The notes under the pieces are model-generated. The model had not been told where the DNA came from and searched no databases. It worked only from the letters and a program-made list of their open reading frames with translations. DNA of 27,348 nucleotides from Clostridiaceae bacterium AF10-41 (lineage in GTDB: Bacteria; Bacillota; Clostridia; Clostridiales; Clostridiaceae): positions 212-27,559 of the forward strand of contig JAQCTH010000051.1 of assembly GCA_027686065.1 (NCBI GenBank). The letters are read 5' to 3'. The position numbers were made by a program, and so were the translations under genes. This document shows, one piece after another, positions 1-8,843 of this stretch (position 1 is its first letter; each line of letters begins with the position of its first letter).

Positions 1-94
1 TCTTATAATCAAATCCAATAGTTCTTAATAGAGATTCTAATGAGTATAATGTTTGCTTCTCATATAATTCTAAGCATGTTTTTATGTATATCAT
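1..94 (-). CDS. Start of an unidentified protein, cut by the window edge
   Basis: An ATG at 94 opens a frame that stays open for all 31 codons to the window edge. It begins MIYIKTCLELYEKQ and continues with a leucine-rich helical stretch. The ribosome site AGAAGG lies inside the last codons of the FemAB-like gene, whose stop is 6 bases before this ATG, so the two genes are probably translationally coupled and in one operon. The fragment has no diagnostic motif and I do not recognise the family. From its place it is probably another gene of the surface-glycan locus. The good ribosome site and tight spacing argue for a real gene, but the piece is short. Confidence 0.6.
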   Translation of the reverse strand, partial: MIYIKTCLELYEKQTLYSLESLLRTIGFDYK

Positions 95-100
95 ATAATA

Positions 101-1081
101 TTACCTTCTCTTTATAATTCTTCTTAAACTTTTAGAATTATTAATAACATCACTAATAATACTTCTAAAATTCACCTTATATCCTTTACTTATATTATAA
201 TATTCTTTTCTTACAGCACCAAAAGAACTAAAGAATTTTTCAATACTTTCTATCATACTTCCTTCAAAGTCAAAATCTAATTCATTTTCTAACGAAAATT
301 TTATAGCATTTAATAATAACATAGATGTTGCATTAGTTGATTTAAACTCTGGACTAACTCCACCCATTAAATAATATACACTATTATTATCCCATACCAG
401 ATATATTGCTGCATGTATATTGCCCTCATTATCTTTAGCACACAAAATTTTTCTGCAATTTCGACTAACACATTCATTATCTAGCCTTTTTACTAAATCC
501 ATAGAATATGGGTTTACCATTCCTTTTCTAGAATAAGTCATAGTATTTATTTTATAAAATTCTTCTATGCTTATATTTTCAGATATACTCACAAACTTTT
601 CTGCTTTTCTTATTAGATTTCTTGTAGCGCTATCTATATCTTTTTCATCCCATTTACTATCATAATTTATAATATAACTATATCTGGTTGTCTGTTTAAA
701 GCCATTCCAATATAATGGAAGCCAGTTATTAAAATTATAATTATAATTTTGATTATAATTTGTTAAATCCAAATTCTCTAATTCCTCAATTAATTCTTTT
801 ATCACTTTTCTTTCAAAGGAAACTTTACTTGTTAATTTCTGATTTTTAGGATAATTAAGTAATATTCCATTTCTAGGAGTAAGTGAAGCTTGAGATATAC
901 TAATTGTATTTTTCTTTCTATTAAAACTATAAGGTAATGCTCCTTGGATACTTCCACCTTTTTCAACTAATAATACATCCCATTTATCTTCTCCTGATGT
1001 TATATCAAGCCACCAAGGTTGCGAAAATATTTCTATATTATTCTCTATACAAAACTTATAATATTTCTCTTTATTATTCAT
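101..1081 (-). CDS. FemAB/GNAT-like transferase (BioF2-type acyltransferase fold)
   Basis: This 326-residue soluble protein resembles the FemAB-like, GNAT-fold proteins often found in surface-polysaccharide loci. Visible hallmarks are an N-terminal SQPWWLD block, SLTPRNGILL near residues 66-75, a basic patch SATRNLIRKAEK in the middle, and the late block LMGGVSPE, FDFEGSM and FFSSFGA, typical of the second GNAT domain. Classical FemX/FemA proteins add amino acids from aminoacyl-tRNA to lipid II and are longer (about 340-420 residues). This one lacks a clear coiled-coil arm, so it may instead acylate or aminoacylate an amino sugar of the glycan. The start is an ATG behind AAGAAGGGGGT. It follows the GT-B-like gene by 13 bases and overlaps the ribosome site of the next gene, so it lies inside an operon. 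The fold family is fairly secure; the substrate is unknown. Confidence 0.75.
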   Translation of the reverse strand: MNNKEKYYKFCIENNIEIFSQPWWLDITSGEDKWDVLLVEKGGSIQGALPYSFNRKKNTISISQASLTPRNGILLNYPKNQKLTSKVSFERKVIKELIEELENLDLTNYNQNYNYNFNNWLPLYWNGFKQTTRYSYIINYDSKWDEKDIDSATRNLIRKAEKFVSISENISIEEFYKINTMTYSRKGMVNPYSMDLVKRLDNECVSRNCRKILCAKDNEGNIHAAIYLVWDNNSVYYLMGGVSPEFKSTNATSMLLLNAIKFSLENELDFDFEGSMIESIEKFFSSFGAVRKEYYNISKGYKVNFRSIISDVINNSKSLRRIIKRR

Positions 1082-1094
1082 ATTTACCCCCTTC

Positions 1095-2768
1095 TTAAAT
1101 GCTATTAATTGTATTAATAATCCTTATATAAACATTTCCATCTGGTGAAAATACATTATTATCTATAATATCATAATCTATCTCTAACTCATTATTTTCT
1201 AGAATTTCTCTTAATTCATTTGATGTACTTATCCCATAAGAAATATTATTTTTAACAAAATCTCCTTGATCATAATAATTTTTTAATAAACAGCATACTG
1301 AAGGCTTTCTAAGAATAGCTCCATCAAGTACTACAGTAGAATGAACTGTAAATATTAAATCACACCATATTATAGCATCATATAAATCAATTTCCTTTTC
1401 AACTCTTATATTATCATAGTTATACTTCTTCATCATACTATAATAATATTCTTTATTAGAATCATTTGGATGCAGTTTAATTAATACCTCTATATTATCT
1501 AAATCTTTAATAGATTCAAAAAGTATATTTGTAGCCTCATAAGTCAAATCATCTATAGGTTGAGTAGCATATAGTATCTTCTTAGTATTACTTCTATTTA
1601 TATTCGATAAATTTGCTTTCTCAATTAAGAAGTCTGTTCTACTTTGTCCTGCTATCTTTGTATTATCTAAAGAATATACATTAGTTTTTAATAATATATC
1701 TTGAAAGGATTTTCCCCATAAAAATGTCATTGTTGGAACTAATATTCTTTGATTAGTTGGAGTAAAGTATGCATATGATACATCTGAAATTATTCCATGT
1801 TGTATTCCAAATGTAGGTACTCCCAACTTGTTTGCCCCAACTATAAAACATCTAGCTCGATCTGCTTCATTAGTGGCAATTAACTTACTTATGTTTAATT
1901 TTTTTCCAAAATAACTTGCAGTCTCTATTTCCATGGCATAGTTAATGTATATTGCTTCAAGATTTTTTAAATATTCTTTATAAAAAAATTCACTCACATT
2001 ATGTGATTTACTTATTTCTAATTTATAACTTTCTAGTTTATATAGTTGATTTTCGATTTTATTATTATACTTTGAAAATTTCTTTCTTAAAATTCGTTTT
2101 AAAATTAAAAAACATTCATATGGAATGAATTCGTTTCCTAAAAAACTTGCTTTTTTTATAATATCATTATTATTTAATAACTGAAGCTTTATAACATTTG
2201 TATTTTTAGAAAGCTCCTCCAAAACTTTACCATATTGAACATCGTAATATTTTATTTCATTATTAATTGTTATTTGACTAATATCAGCCGCTTGTGTTAT
2301 CGCTAATATATTTTCCTTATTTCTTTTTAAATATATTTTTATAAAAGAAATAAATCCCTTAAGGATTCTTAATATATTTTTCAAACTATATTTACTACTT
2401 TTTACTGACTTTGAGTCTACCTTATAACATTTAACATTAAATATTTCAGTTGCTATTCTATAAAATTCAATATTGTCAGTGTTAATAATTATATTATCTC
2501 CAAACTCATTAATTATAGCCTCAATAGTACTAAATGCTTTTAAAAACTCTTTTATATTGTTACATAATGTACTTCTATAAAAACTATACAGTTTTAAATC
2601 ATTAAAACTGTATAATTCTTCAATATTCCAATTCTTTTCCAAATTTCCAATTATTTCTTTTAGCTCATTTTCTATATTTCTATTTTTAATAATATCATCA
2701 ACTTTTATCAAATTTCCATTATACATAATATTGATTTCATTATTAATTATATTAACCTCATTCATCAT
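1095..2768 (-). CDS. Large GT-B-like surface polysaccharide glycosyltransferase
   Basis: This 557-residue protein has no signal peptide. The second half carries motifs of the GT-B-fold capsule/CDP-glycerol/sialyl-type transferases: PTFGIQHGIISD, then KILYATQP, IKLHPNDSN, and a C-terminal HSTVVLDGAILRKPSV nucleotide-binding block. The N-terminal half is lysine- and asparagine-rich and shows no known motif. Similar architecture is seen in enzymes that transfer acidic or amino sugars to surface glycans. A role as the transferase for a nonulosonic acid is possible but is inference only. The start is one of two adjacent ATGs, placed 4 bases after the stop of the dehydratase gene, with a GAAGAG site inside that gene's last codons, which implies translational coupling. 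It could also be a 2-epimerase-like GT-B protein, but I see no epimerase signature. Confidence 0.65.
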   Translation of the reverse strand: MMNEVNIINNEINIMYNGNLIKVDDIIKNRNIENELKEIIGNLEKNWNIEELYSFNDLKLYSFYRSTLCNNIKEFLKAFSTIEAIINEFGDNIIINTDNIEFYRIATEIFNVKCYKVDSKSVKSSKYSLKNILRILKGFISFIKIYLKRNKENILAITQAADISQITINNEIKYYDVQYGKVLEELSKNTNVIKLQLLNNNDIIKKASFLGNEFIPYECFLILKRILRKKFSKYNNKIENQLYKLESYKLEISKSHNVSEFFYKEYLKNLEAIYINYAMEIETASYFGKKLNISKLIATNEADRARCFIVGANKLGVPTFGIQHGIISDVSYAYFTPTNQRILVPTMTFLWGKSFQDILLKTNVYSLDNTKIAGQSRTDFLIEKANLSNINRSNTKKILYATQPIDDLTYEATNILFESIKDLDNIEVLIKLHPNDSNKEYYYSMMKKYNYDNIRVEKEIDLYDAIIWCDLIFTVHSTVVLDGAILRKPSVCCLLKNYYDQGDFVKNNISYGISTSNELREILENNELEIDYDIIDNNVFSPDGNVYIRIINTINSI

Positions 2769-2772
2769 ATCA

Positions 2773-4629
2773 CTACTCTTCTTTTCCTAATGCTACTTCT
2801 GAATTCCCGCCTACATTATATGTAGGAACTATCTCATGAAGCTTATATTTGATTTTCTGAATATCACATTCATTAAGAAGCCCTTTTAATTGAACTAATT
2901 TATCCTCTAATTCTACTATATCTGTAAAAGTAGGATTTCCTATATAAATTTTATTATGGGCAGTATCTCTTAATCCTTCTTCACTCATTAGTAATTCTTC
3001 ATATAATTTTTCACCTGGTCTAAGTCCAGTAATTTCTATTTTAATGTCTTTATTCGGCTCTAAACCAGATAATCTTATTAAATCTTCTGCTAAATCATAT
3101 ATTTTAACAGGATTACCCATATCTAAAACAAATATCTCTCCACCTTTAGCAAAGGCTCCTGCTTGTAAAACTAATTGTGCTGCTTCGGGGATTAACATAA
3201 AAAATCTTGTTATATTTTTATGGGTAACAGTTACCGGTCCTCCCTCTGATATTTGTTTTTTAAACAATGGTATTACTGAACCATTACTTCCTAGTACATT
3301 ACCAAATCTCACCGCGACGAACTCTGTATCACTAATTTCATTTATAGCTTGCACAATCATCTCGCACAATCTTTTAGTGGTTCCCATAACATTTGTAGGA
3401 TTTACAGCCTTATCTGTTGATATTAGAACAAATTTCTTTACTTTATACTTATCTGATAATTTTGCTAGATTATATGTTCCAAATACATTATTTTTTATAG
3501 CTTCTTTTGGACTGTCTTCCATTAATGGCACATGCTTGTGTGCTGCTGCATGAAACACAACATCTATTTTATAATATTTGAATATTTCCTCTAATCTCTC
3601 TTCATCTCTTACTGATCCTATTAATGTAATCAAATTTAATTTAGGATATTTATACTTTAATTCATTTTGTATATCATAGGCATTATTTTCATATATATCA
3701 AATATTATTAATGTTTTTGGTTTAAATACTGATATTTGTCTACATAATTCTGAACCTATAGACCCTCCACCACCAGTAACTAGAATTGTTTTGTCAAATA
3801 TATAATTTGATATACCATTACTATCTAATGTTACAGGATCCCTACCTAATAAATCCTCTAACTCCACATCTTTAATTTTACTAACTGTAGCTTCTCCTGA
3901 TATAATTTCAAACATCCCAGGAATTATTTGAACCTTACAATGTGCTTTAGTACATATTTCTATTATCTCATTTTTATTTTTTGAATCTAATGTAGGTATT
4001 GCTATAAGAATAACATCTATTTCTTTTTCCTTAGCTAAATGAGGTATATCACTTCTATTACCCTCAACCTTAATACCAGATATTCTTTTTCCAATTTTAT
4101 ATCGATCATCATCAATTAATACAACTGGGTTATATTTCAATTCTCTTCTTGACAACATTTCATTTATTATCATAGTTCCTGCTGATCCAGCCCCAACTAT
4201 CATTACTCTTTTTTGATCCGGAGAATTTTTATATGGTATATATAGCAATGTCCTTCTATATATTCTATATAGAATTCTTAAGCCTATCACAAAGCATATA
4301 GTTAATACTGTTCCTATTACACATATATTTATAGGAATAGTAGCTCCAATAAATCTAGTGTACCCTATAGATAGAATACCTGCTAAAGCTCCTCCTGCTA
4401 CTCCTAAAATAAATTCATCTGTTCCTGTTAAATCCCACAACGAGTTGTAAAGTCTAAATATATAAAATGAAACTATAAATATACAACTAACAATTATGAA
4501 ATCATGCATATATATAGTTGCTATTTTAGTAAATTCATCAGATGAAGTAATATTAATGGCTATTAAATATGACATATTAATTAAAAATGCATCTATCACC
4601 ATTAGTAATACTGTTTTTAGATATCTCAT
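2773..4629 (-). CDS. Membrane-bound UDP-GlcNAc 4,6-dehydratase, PglF/WbpM/CapD type
   Basis: At 618 residues it has the full-length architecture of this family. Hydrophobic segments lie near residues 7-27, 43-60, 73-92 and 98-120, followed by a CoA-binding-like domain with GAGSAG at 146-151. The SDR dehydratase domain follows, with the NAD loop TGGGGSIGSE at 285-294. The catalytic region reads STDKAVNPTNVMGTTK (404-419), so the usual SDR tyrosine is Met415, with Lys419 present. This is the SMK variant described for WbpM. Members convert UDP-GlcNAc to UDP-4-keto-6-deoxy-GlcNAc, the entry point to bacillosamine, QuiNAc, FucNAc and related sugars. A strong promoter and a GGAGGAAG ribosome site precede it, so it heads the operon with the two or three genes that follow. 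The exact downstream sugar cannot be told from this window. Confidence 0.9.
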   Translation of the reverse strand: MRYLKTVLLMVIDAFLINMSYLIAINITSSDEFTKIATIYMHDFIIVSCIFIVSFYIFRLYNSLWDLTGTDEFILGVAGGALAGILSIGYTRFIGATIPINICVIGTVLTICFVIGLRILYRIYRRTLLYIPYKNSPDQKRVMIVGAGSAGTMIINEMLSRRELKYNPVVLIDDDRYKIGKRISGIKVEGNRSDIPHLAKEKEIDVILIAIPTLDSKNKNEIIEICTKAHCKVQIIPGMFEIISGEATVSKIKDVELEDLLGRDPVTLDSNGISNYIFDKTILVTGGGGSIGSELCRQISVFKPKTLIIFDIYENNAYDIQNELKYKYPKLNLITLIGSVRDEERLEEIFKYYKIDVVFHAAAHKHVPLMEDSPKEAIKNNVFGTYNLAKLSDKYKVKKFVLISTDKAVNPTNVMGTTKRLCEMIVQAINEISDTEFVAVRFGNVLGSNGSVIPLFKKQISEGGPVTVTHKNITRFFMLIPEAAQLVLQAGAFAKGGEIFVLDMGNPVKIYDLAEDLIRLSGLEPNKDIKIEITGLRPGEKLYEELLMSEEGLRDTAHNKIYIGNPTFTDIVELEDKLVQLKGLLNECDIQKIKYKLHEIVPTYNVGGNSEVALGKEE

Positions 4630-4683
4630 CTTTCTTCCTCCAAGATTATATTTAACAAAGTTCTATTATTTATGACATTTTTA

Positions 4684-4712
4684 ATTATACTACTACCAAT
4701 TTAATATGTCTA
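4684..4712 (-). promoter_or_regulatory. Sigma-A-type promoter of the PglF-like operon
   Basis: Read on minus, TAGACA and a perfect TATAAT are separated by exactly 17 bases. The predicted start is near 4677, giving a leader of about 48 bases to the ATG at 4629. It lies between the wzx stop (4783) and the dehydratase start, so the left four genes can be transcribed without the genes upstream. Confidence 0.6.
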
Positions 4713-4782
4713 TAAACTTAATATTTCTAACTTTCACTGTTTTGAGACACAGTAAAATATATATTTTTATACCTTATTTTCT

Positions 4783-6234
4783 TTATAATTTTTTAGTCTT
4801 TTTTAAACTATTATATATTTGCTTTACTGCATTATAGTTCAATGCAAGTATTATAAGCAATAAAATTATTACTATTATTGATTTTATTATTATAGAAACA
4901 ATTAATTTATCACTTGGAATTTTAAAAGCACTTAATGATATAAATAAAAATAAAAATGCAATTGAAAACATCTTTATAATATTAAATTTTAAAGGCTCTA
5001 TTTTTTTAGATATAAAATATATTAATATACATGATATTATCATTGATAACAAGCTTGCAACTCCGGCTCCTACTCCTCCAAAATAAGGAATTAATAAAAT
5101 ATTCAAAATAGAGTTTAATAGTGCTCCTGAAAAAGTTCCAATTGCAATAAATTTAATTCCTCTTTTATTGTAAAACAATGGATTTACAAAAAAGTAATAT
5201 ATTCCATTAAATACAAATGCAAAGCTTATAAAAGGTATTACTTTCCATCCTTCATAATATCTTTCATTCACTACTAATTTAAATATTTCAGGACCAAAAA
5301 GTGACATTCCCATCGCCATAAAACAATATACTATAGTCAATGTCTCAGCCATGGATATTATTTCATCTTCATTTTTTTCCTTTTCTTTCATCCGTTCAAA
5401 AAACCATGGTACATATGCTTGATTTATTGCTGATGTTAAAACATTAATAATATTACCAAACTGTGCTGCTGTAGAATAAATTGATGTTGCAGCTCTACTT
5501 ACTATTCCATTTATAAATAATCTATCTATCATGGAAACAGCCCACCCTGAAAGAGTATGTGGTAATAATGGTAATGAATATTTTAATCCCTGCCCTAAGT
5601 ACTCTTTGTTAACTTTTAAAGTAACTTTAGGTAAAAATACTCTTACTGTATATATAAAAAATATGGTATCTGTAAGTGCCAATGCCAATAATGAACCTAA
5701 CGCTCCTAATCTAAATCCAACTATAAATATTAAATTTAGCGCCAAATTAACAATAAAGTATAATAAATTATTACTAGCATACTTTCTACTTTCTTCCTTC
5801 GCTTGTAGTGTACTTTGGAAAATAGTATAAATAGGATTAAAAGTTATAGATATTATACCTAAAAATACATATGGATAAAATTCGATTTCACCTACTAGAG
5901 GCATTATTAATATTTTTTTGAAAACAATGATAATTGTAGTCAACACTAAACTATTAATAATCACAAATGAAATGCAAGTACCCCAAAAATCCTTCAACTT
6001 TTTTTCATCATCTTTATAATCAACATAAAATCTTATTACAGCAGAATTTAATGACAAGCTATAAAATATACTTAAAAAAGCAACTATTGGAGTGATAACA
6101 TCTGTAATTCCTTTTTCATCCGGTGATAACAATGATGTGTAAACTGGTATCAAAAATAACCCTATACATTTTTGTAATATTTGTACTAAACTGTAAATAC
6201 CAGAACTTTTTAATAACCTCATTTTGCTAGACAT
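4783..6234 (-). CDS. Wzx-type oligosaccharide flippase (MOP superfamily), copy 1
   Basis: This 483-residue protein is almost entirely hydrophobic, with about 12-14 predicted membrane spans and the lengths and loop pattern of polysaccharide transport proteins. The N-terminus MRLLKSSGIYSLVQILQKCIGLFLIPVYTSLLSP (given here as two segments: up to LVQILQK, then CIGLFLIPVYTS) is the family hallmark, as is the central SLPLLPHTLSGW with MIDRLFING. It should move undecaprenyl-linked oligosaccharide across the membrane. The start is an ATG 5 bases behind AGGT; the next methionine is too far from that site. Its upstream region is long (about 390 bases back to a terminator) and holds what looks like a broken gene. 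It is one of three flippases in the window, which are clearly different proteins. Confidence 0.85.
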   Translation of the reverse strand: MSSKMRLLKSSGIYSLVQILQKCIGLFLIPVYTSLLSPDEKGITDVITPIVAFLSIFYSLSLNSAVIRFYVDYKDDEKKLKDFWGTCISFVIINSLVLTTIIIVFKKILIMPLVGEIEFYPYVFLGIISITFNPIYTIFQSTLQAKEESRKYASNNLLYFIVNLALNLIFIVGFRLGALGSLLALALTDTIFFIYTVRVFLPKVTLKVNKEYLGQGLKYSLPLLPHTLSGWAVSMIDRLFINGIVSRAATSIYSTAAQFGNIINVLTSAINQAYVPWFFERMKEKEKNEDEIISMAETLTIVYCFMAMGMSLFGPEIFKLVVNERYYEGWKVIPFISFAFVFNGIYYFFVNPLFYNKRGIKFIAIGTFSGALLNSILNILLIPYFGGVGAGVASLLSMIISCILIYFISKKIEPLKFNIIKMFSIAFLFLFISLSAFKIPSDKLIVSIIIKSIIVIILLLIILALNYNAVKQIYNSLKKTKKL

Positions 6235-6247
6235 ATTCCACCTACAA

Positions 6248-6551
6248 TTATATAAACTTTCTTTTGCCTTTGTTTAAAAATTTAGTCTCATTAGATTTTA
6301 ATATTACTAAATCCTTTTTATAATTTTTAATAGACTTTAAGCTTATATTTCCCTTCAAATTATTTATCTTTATATTAATAAATATACTTTTTACATCTTG
6401 ATAAATTAGTCCAATATGGATTTATTTCTGTCTCATAAGCTGATACTATATAATTTCTATCATTTCTTCTGTTATTCTTCAATTTTTCTATATTATGAAT
6501 TATTGTAAAATACTTTCTATATTAGCAAACAGCTGAATTTTTTAATATCAT
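6248..6551 (-). pseudogene. Probable remnant of an unidentified protein-coding gene
   Basis: The 452-base gap between wzx and LegC holds no intact gene but does show broken coding sequence on minus. From an ATG at 6551 a frame reads nine codons to a TAA at 6522, then stays open in the same frame to 6375. This part includes EKLKNNRRNDRNYIVSAY and ETEINPYWTNL. A second frame then stays open from 6421 to a TAA at 6248 and ends KDLVILKSNETKFLNK and GKRKFI. One in-frame stop and one frameshift would join the pieces into a protein of about 100 residues whose stop lies just before the wzx ribosome site. I cannot name the family. No good ribosome site precedes the ATG, and an untranslated A+T-rich leader with chance open frames is the alternative. 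Confidence 0.33.
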
Positions 6552-6625
6552 TATTATATATCATCATTATATAAAATAGTATAACTTAACATAAATTTAA
6601 TTATTGCATTTAGATTGAATTTATA

Positions 6626-6655
6626 GAAAAAGTGGATTTCACAAAAAAATCCACT
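6626..6655 (-). terminator. Intrinsic terminator after LegC
   Basis: On minus, AGTGGATTT pairs perfectly with AAATCCACT across a 7-base loop and is followed by TTTTTC. It sits about 30 bases past the LegC stop and so closes the long operon that runs down from the right. Confidence 0.8.
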
Positions 6656-6686
6656 CAAATTTAATAAAATTATACTATAGAATAAA

Positions 6687-7787
6687 TTAACATATACTTT
6701 TTATAACTTTGCATATCTTAATTATTTCATCTTCTTTTAGACTCACTGAACTTGGCAAGTTTATGCCATGTTTCTCTAGATATTCACTATTTGTCATATC
6801 CCCATATCTACATTTACGGTAAGGATTCATTTTATGTACTAGCATAAAAAATGGTCTTGATGCTATACCATTATTTTGCAAAATTTTAATTAACTCATCT
6901 CTTGAAACCTTAAAATTTTCAGTTACTAAAAGTGAATATAACCAATAGCTATTATTTATATTATCATCTTGTTTTACTAATTCAATTCCACTTATTCCTG
7001 ATAACATTTTATTATATAGCTCTGCATTTTTCCTTTTAGAATTAAGATATTCTGGTACCATCTCTAACTGTGCAACACCCATAGCAGCTAAAATATTAGG
7101 CATTCTAAAATTAAACCCTATTTCTTCGTGATACATAGCTCCATTTTCCATAATAGTTTTTGTTTGGTTGGATAAATACTTAGCTCTTTTAGCAACTTCT
7201 TTATTATTAGTAACTAACATACCGCCAGCTCCAGTTGTAATCAATTTATTTCCATTAAAACTAAAACAACCAATATCTCCGATATTTCCAACCATCTTAC
7301 CTTTATAAGTAGTACCTAATGCTTCCGTAGCATCCTCTATTACATAAAGATTGTGTTTTTTCGCTAATTCGCATAATTTATCCATATCTACTGGATATCC
7401 ATAAATATGAACTGGCATTATTGCTTTAGTTTTATGTGTTATCAATTCTTCAACCTTATTTACATCCATAACATATGTATCTCTACACACATCTACAAAC
7501 ACCGGTTCTGCTCCAGTGTATTTTATTGAGTTTACAGATGATATAAAAGTCATTGAAGGCACTATAACTTCATCTCCATCACCTATTCCTAATGTACTCA
7601 TAGCTAATTGAAGTGCTGCTGTTCCATTCATTGTTACAACCGCAGATTCTGATCCTAAATACTTAGCAAAATCCTCTTCGAACTTATCTACATAGCTTCC
7701 TACTGAGGATACCCAATTAGTATCTAAACATTCTTTAATATACTTCCATTCATTTCCTCTAACTTCTGGTACACATAAAGGTATCAT
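6687..7787 (-). CDS. legC: LegC-family PLP aminotransferase
   Basis: This DegT/DnrJ/EryC1-fold aminotransferase has 366 residues. It should convert a nucleotide-linked 4-keto-6-deoxy-GlcNAc into the 4-amino-4,6-dideoxy sugar using glutamate and PLP. Diagnostic blocks are the N-terminal IPLCVPEVRGNEW and LDTNWVSSVGSYVDKFE, the PLP aspartate in VIEDATEALG (Asp152) and the Schiff-base lysine in FSFNGNKLITTGAGG (Lys181). The FNGNK motif is characteristic of LegC-type enzymes and differs from the FFPTK and FYPGK of the other two aminotransferases here. I use the ATG at 7787. The GTG at 7796 lies inside the ribosome site AGAGGTG and cannot be the start. It directly follows LegB and ends the operon. 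The amino sugar can lead to legionaminic acid or to a bacillosamine-type sugar. Confidence 0.85.
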   Translation of the reverse strand: MIPLCVPEVRGNEWKYIKECLDTNWVSSVGSYVDKFEEDFAKYLGSESAVVTMNGTAALQLAMSTLGIGDGDEVIVPSMTFISSVNSIKYTGAEPVFVDVCRDTYVMDVNKVEELITHKTKAIMPVHIYGYPVDMDKLCELAKKHNLYVIEDATEALGTTYKGKMVGNIGDIGCFSFNGNKLITTGAGGMLVTNNKEVAKRAKYLSNQTKTIMENGAMYHEEIGFNFRMPNILAAMGVAQLEMVPEYLNSKRKNAELYNKMLSGISGIELVKQDDNINNSYWLYSLLVTENFKVSRDELIKILQNNGIASRPFFMLVHKMNPYRKCRYGDMTNSEYLEKHGINLPSSVSLKEDEIIKICKVIKSIC

Positions 7788-7833
7788 AAAATTCACCTCT
7801 CTATTATAATTTTACTCTTATTAATAAAATAAA

Positions 7834-8826
7834 TTACACATTATATATATCTGTTTTAAAATGATTAAGATTATTTCTTATCCAATCAATAGTTTCTCTC
7901 AATCCATCATCTATACTATATTGAGGAGCCCATCCAGTTAATTCCTTAATTTTAGTATTATCTGCCCATAATCTATTAACTTCACTTTTATCTGGTCTTA
8001 TTCTTTGATCATCACATAAAATTTTAACATCTGATCCTATTATATCTATGATTTTCTTTACAGTATCTCCAATACTTATTTCATAATTAGATCCTGCATT
8101 TATAATTTCACCTATTGTATTATCAGATTCTGCTATCTTTACAAATGCTTCTGCAGTATCTTTTACATAGTTAAAATCTCTTGTTGGTGTCAAACTTCCA
8201 AGTTTAATTTCTCTTTTACCATCTAGTATCTGTGAAATAATAGTAGGTATTACCGCCCTTGCAGACTGTCTAGGTCCATATGTATTAAACGGTCTTATAG
8301 TTGCTATTGGCATATTAAATGACTTATAAAAACTTTCAGCCATTTTATCTGCACCTATTTTTGATGCTGAATACGGTGATTGACCTTGCATTGGATGTTT
8401 TTCATCAATTGGTACATATAATGCAGTACCGTAAGTTTCAGATGTAGATGTATGTATAATCTTTTGAACATCATGATTTCTACAAGCTTCTAAAACATTA
8501 GTTGTACCCTCAACATTTGTTCTCACGTAAGCCATTGGTGATAAATATGAATATGGTATTGCAATTAATGCTGCTAAGTGAAATACCACTTCCTGACCTT
8601 TTATTATTCTATTCATTCCATCTAATTCTCTTATATCACCAGTTTCAACTTTTAAATCTTTTAATATATTTTTGTCAAATGTATCAATCCATCCCCAGTT
8701 ATTAAATGAATTATATTGAACTAATGCTGTAACATCTGCACCTAACTCAATTAGTCTTTCTGTCAAATGACTTCCTATAAAGCCCTCTGCTCCTGTTACC
8801 AACACTTTTTTTCCTTTTAAATTCAT
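7834..8826 (-). CDS. legB: LegB-family NAD-dependent 4,6-dehydratase
   Basis: This extended short-chain dehydrogenase of 330 residues should make the 4-keto-6-deoxy intermediate from GDP- or UDP-GlcNAc. The NAD loop is TGAEGFIG (11-18). The LegB-type signature YNSFNNWGWIDTF lies at 38-50, the catalytic Ser/Thr region is STSETYG (127-133), and Tyr152 and Lys156 sit in YSASK. Unlike the other dehydratase in this window it is soluble and keeps the tyrosine. In Campylobacter the LegB product goes to LegC, as the gene order here also implies. I use the ATG at 8826, 8 bases after AGGAG. A longer GTG start at 8835 would fall inside that ribosome site. It follows the CBS nucleotidyltransferase by 17 bases and precedes LegC by 46. 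Confidence 0.87.
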   Translation of the reverse strand: MNLKGKKVLVTGAEGFIGSHLTERLIELGADVTALVQYNSFNNWGWIDTFDKNILKDLKVETGDIRELDGMNRIIKGQEVVFHLAALIAIPYSYLSPMAYVRTNVEGTTNVLEACRNHDVQKIIHTSTSETYGTALYVPIDEKHPMQGQSPYSASKIGADKMAESFYKSFNMPIATIRPFNTYGPRQSARAVIPTIISQILDGKREIKLGSLTPTRDFNYVKDTAEAFVKIAESDNTIGEIINAGSNYEISIGDTVKKIIDIIGSDVKILCDDQRIRPDKSEVNRLWADNTKIKELTGWAPQYSIDDGLRETIDWIRNNLNHFKTDIYNV

Positions 8827-8843
8827 TGAATTCACTCCTATTT

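Noticed and set aside
3044..3553. 169-codon open frame on plus
   Set aside because: It is antisense to the catalytic domain of the PglF-like dehydratase, has no ribosome site and no recognisable motif; it is a shadow of that conserved gene.
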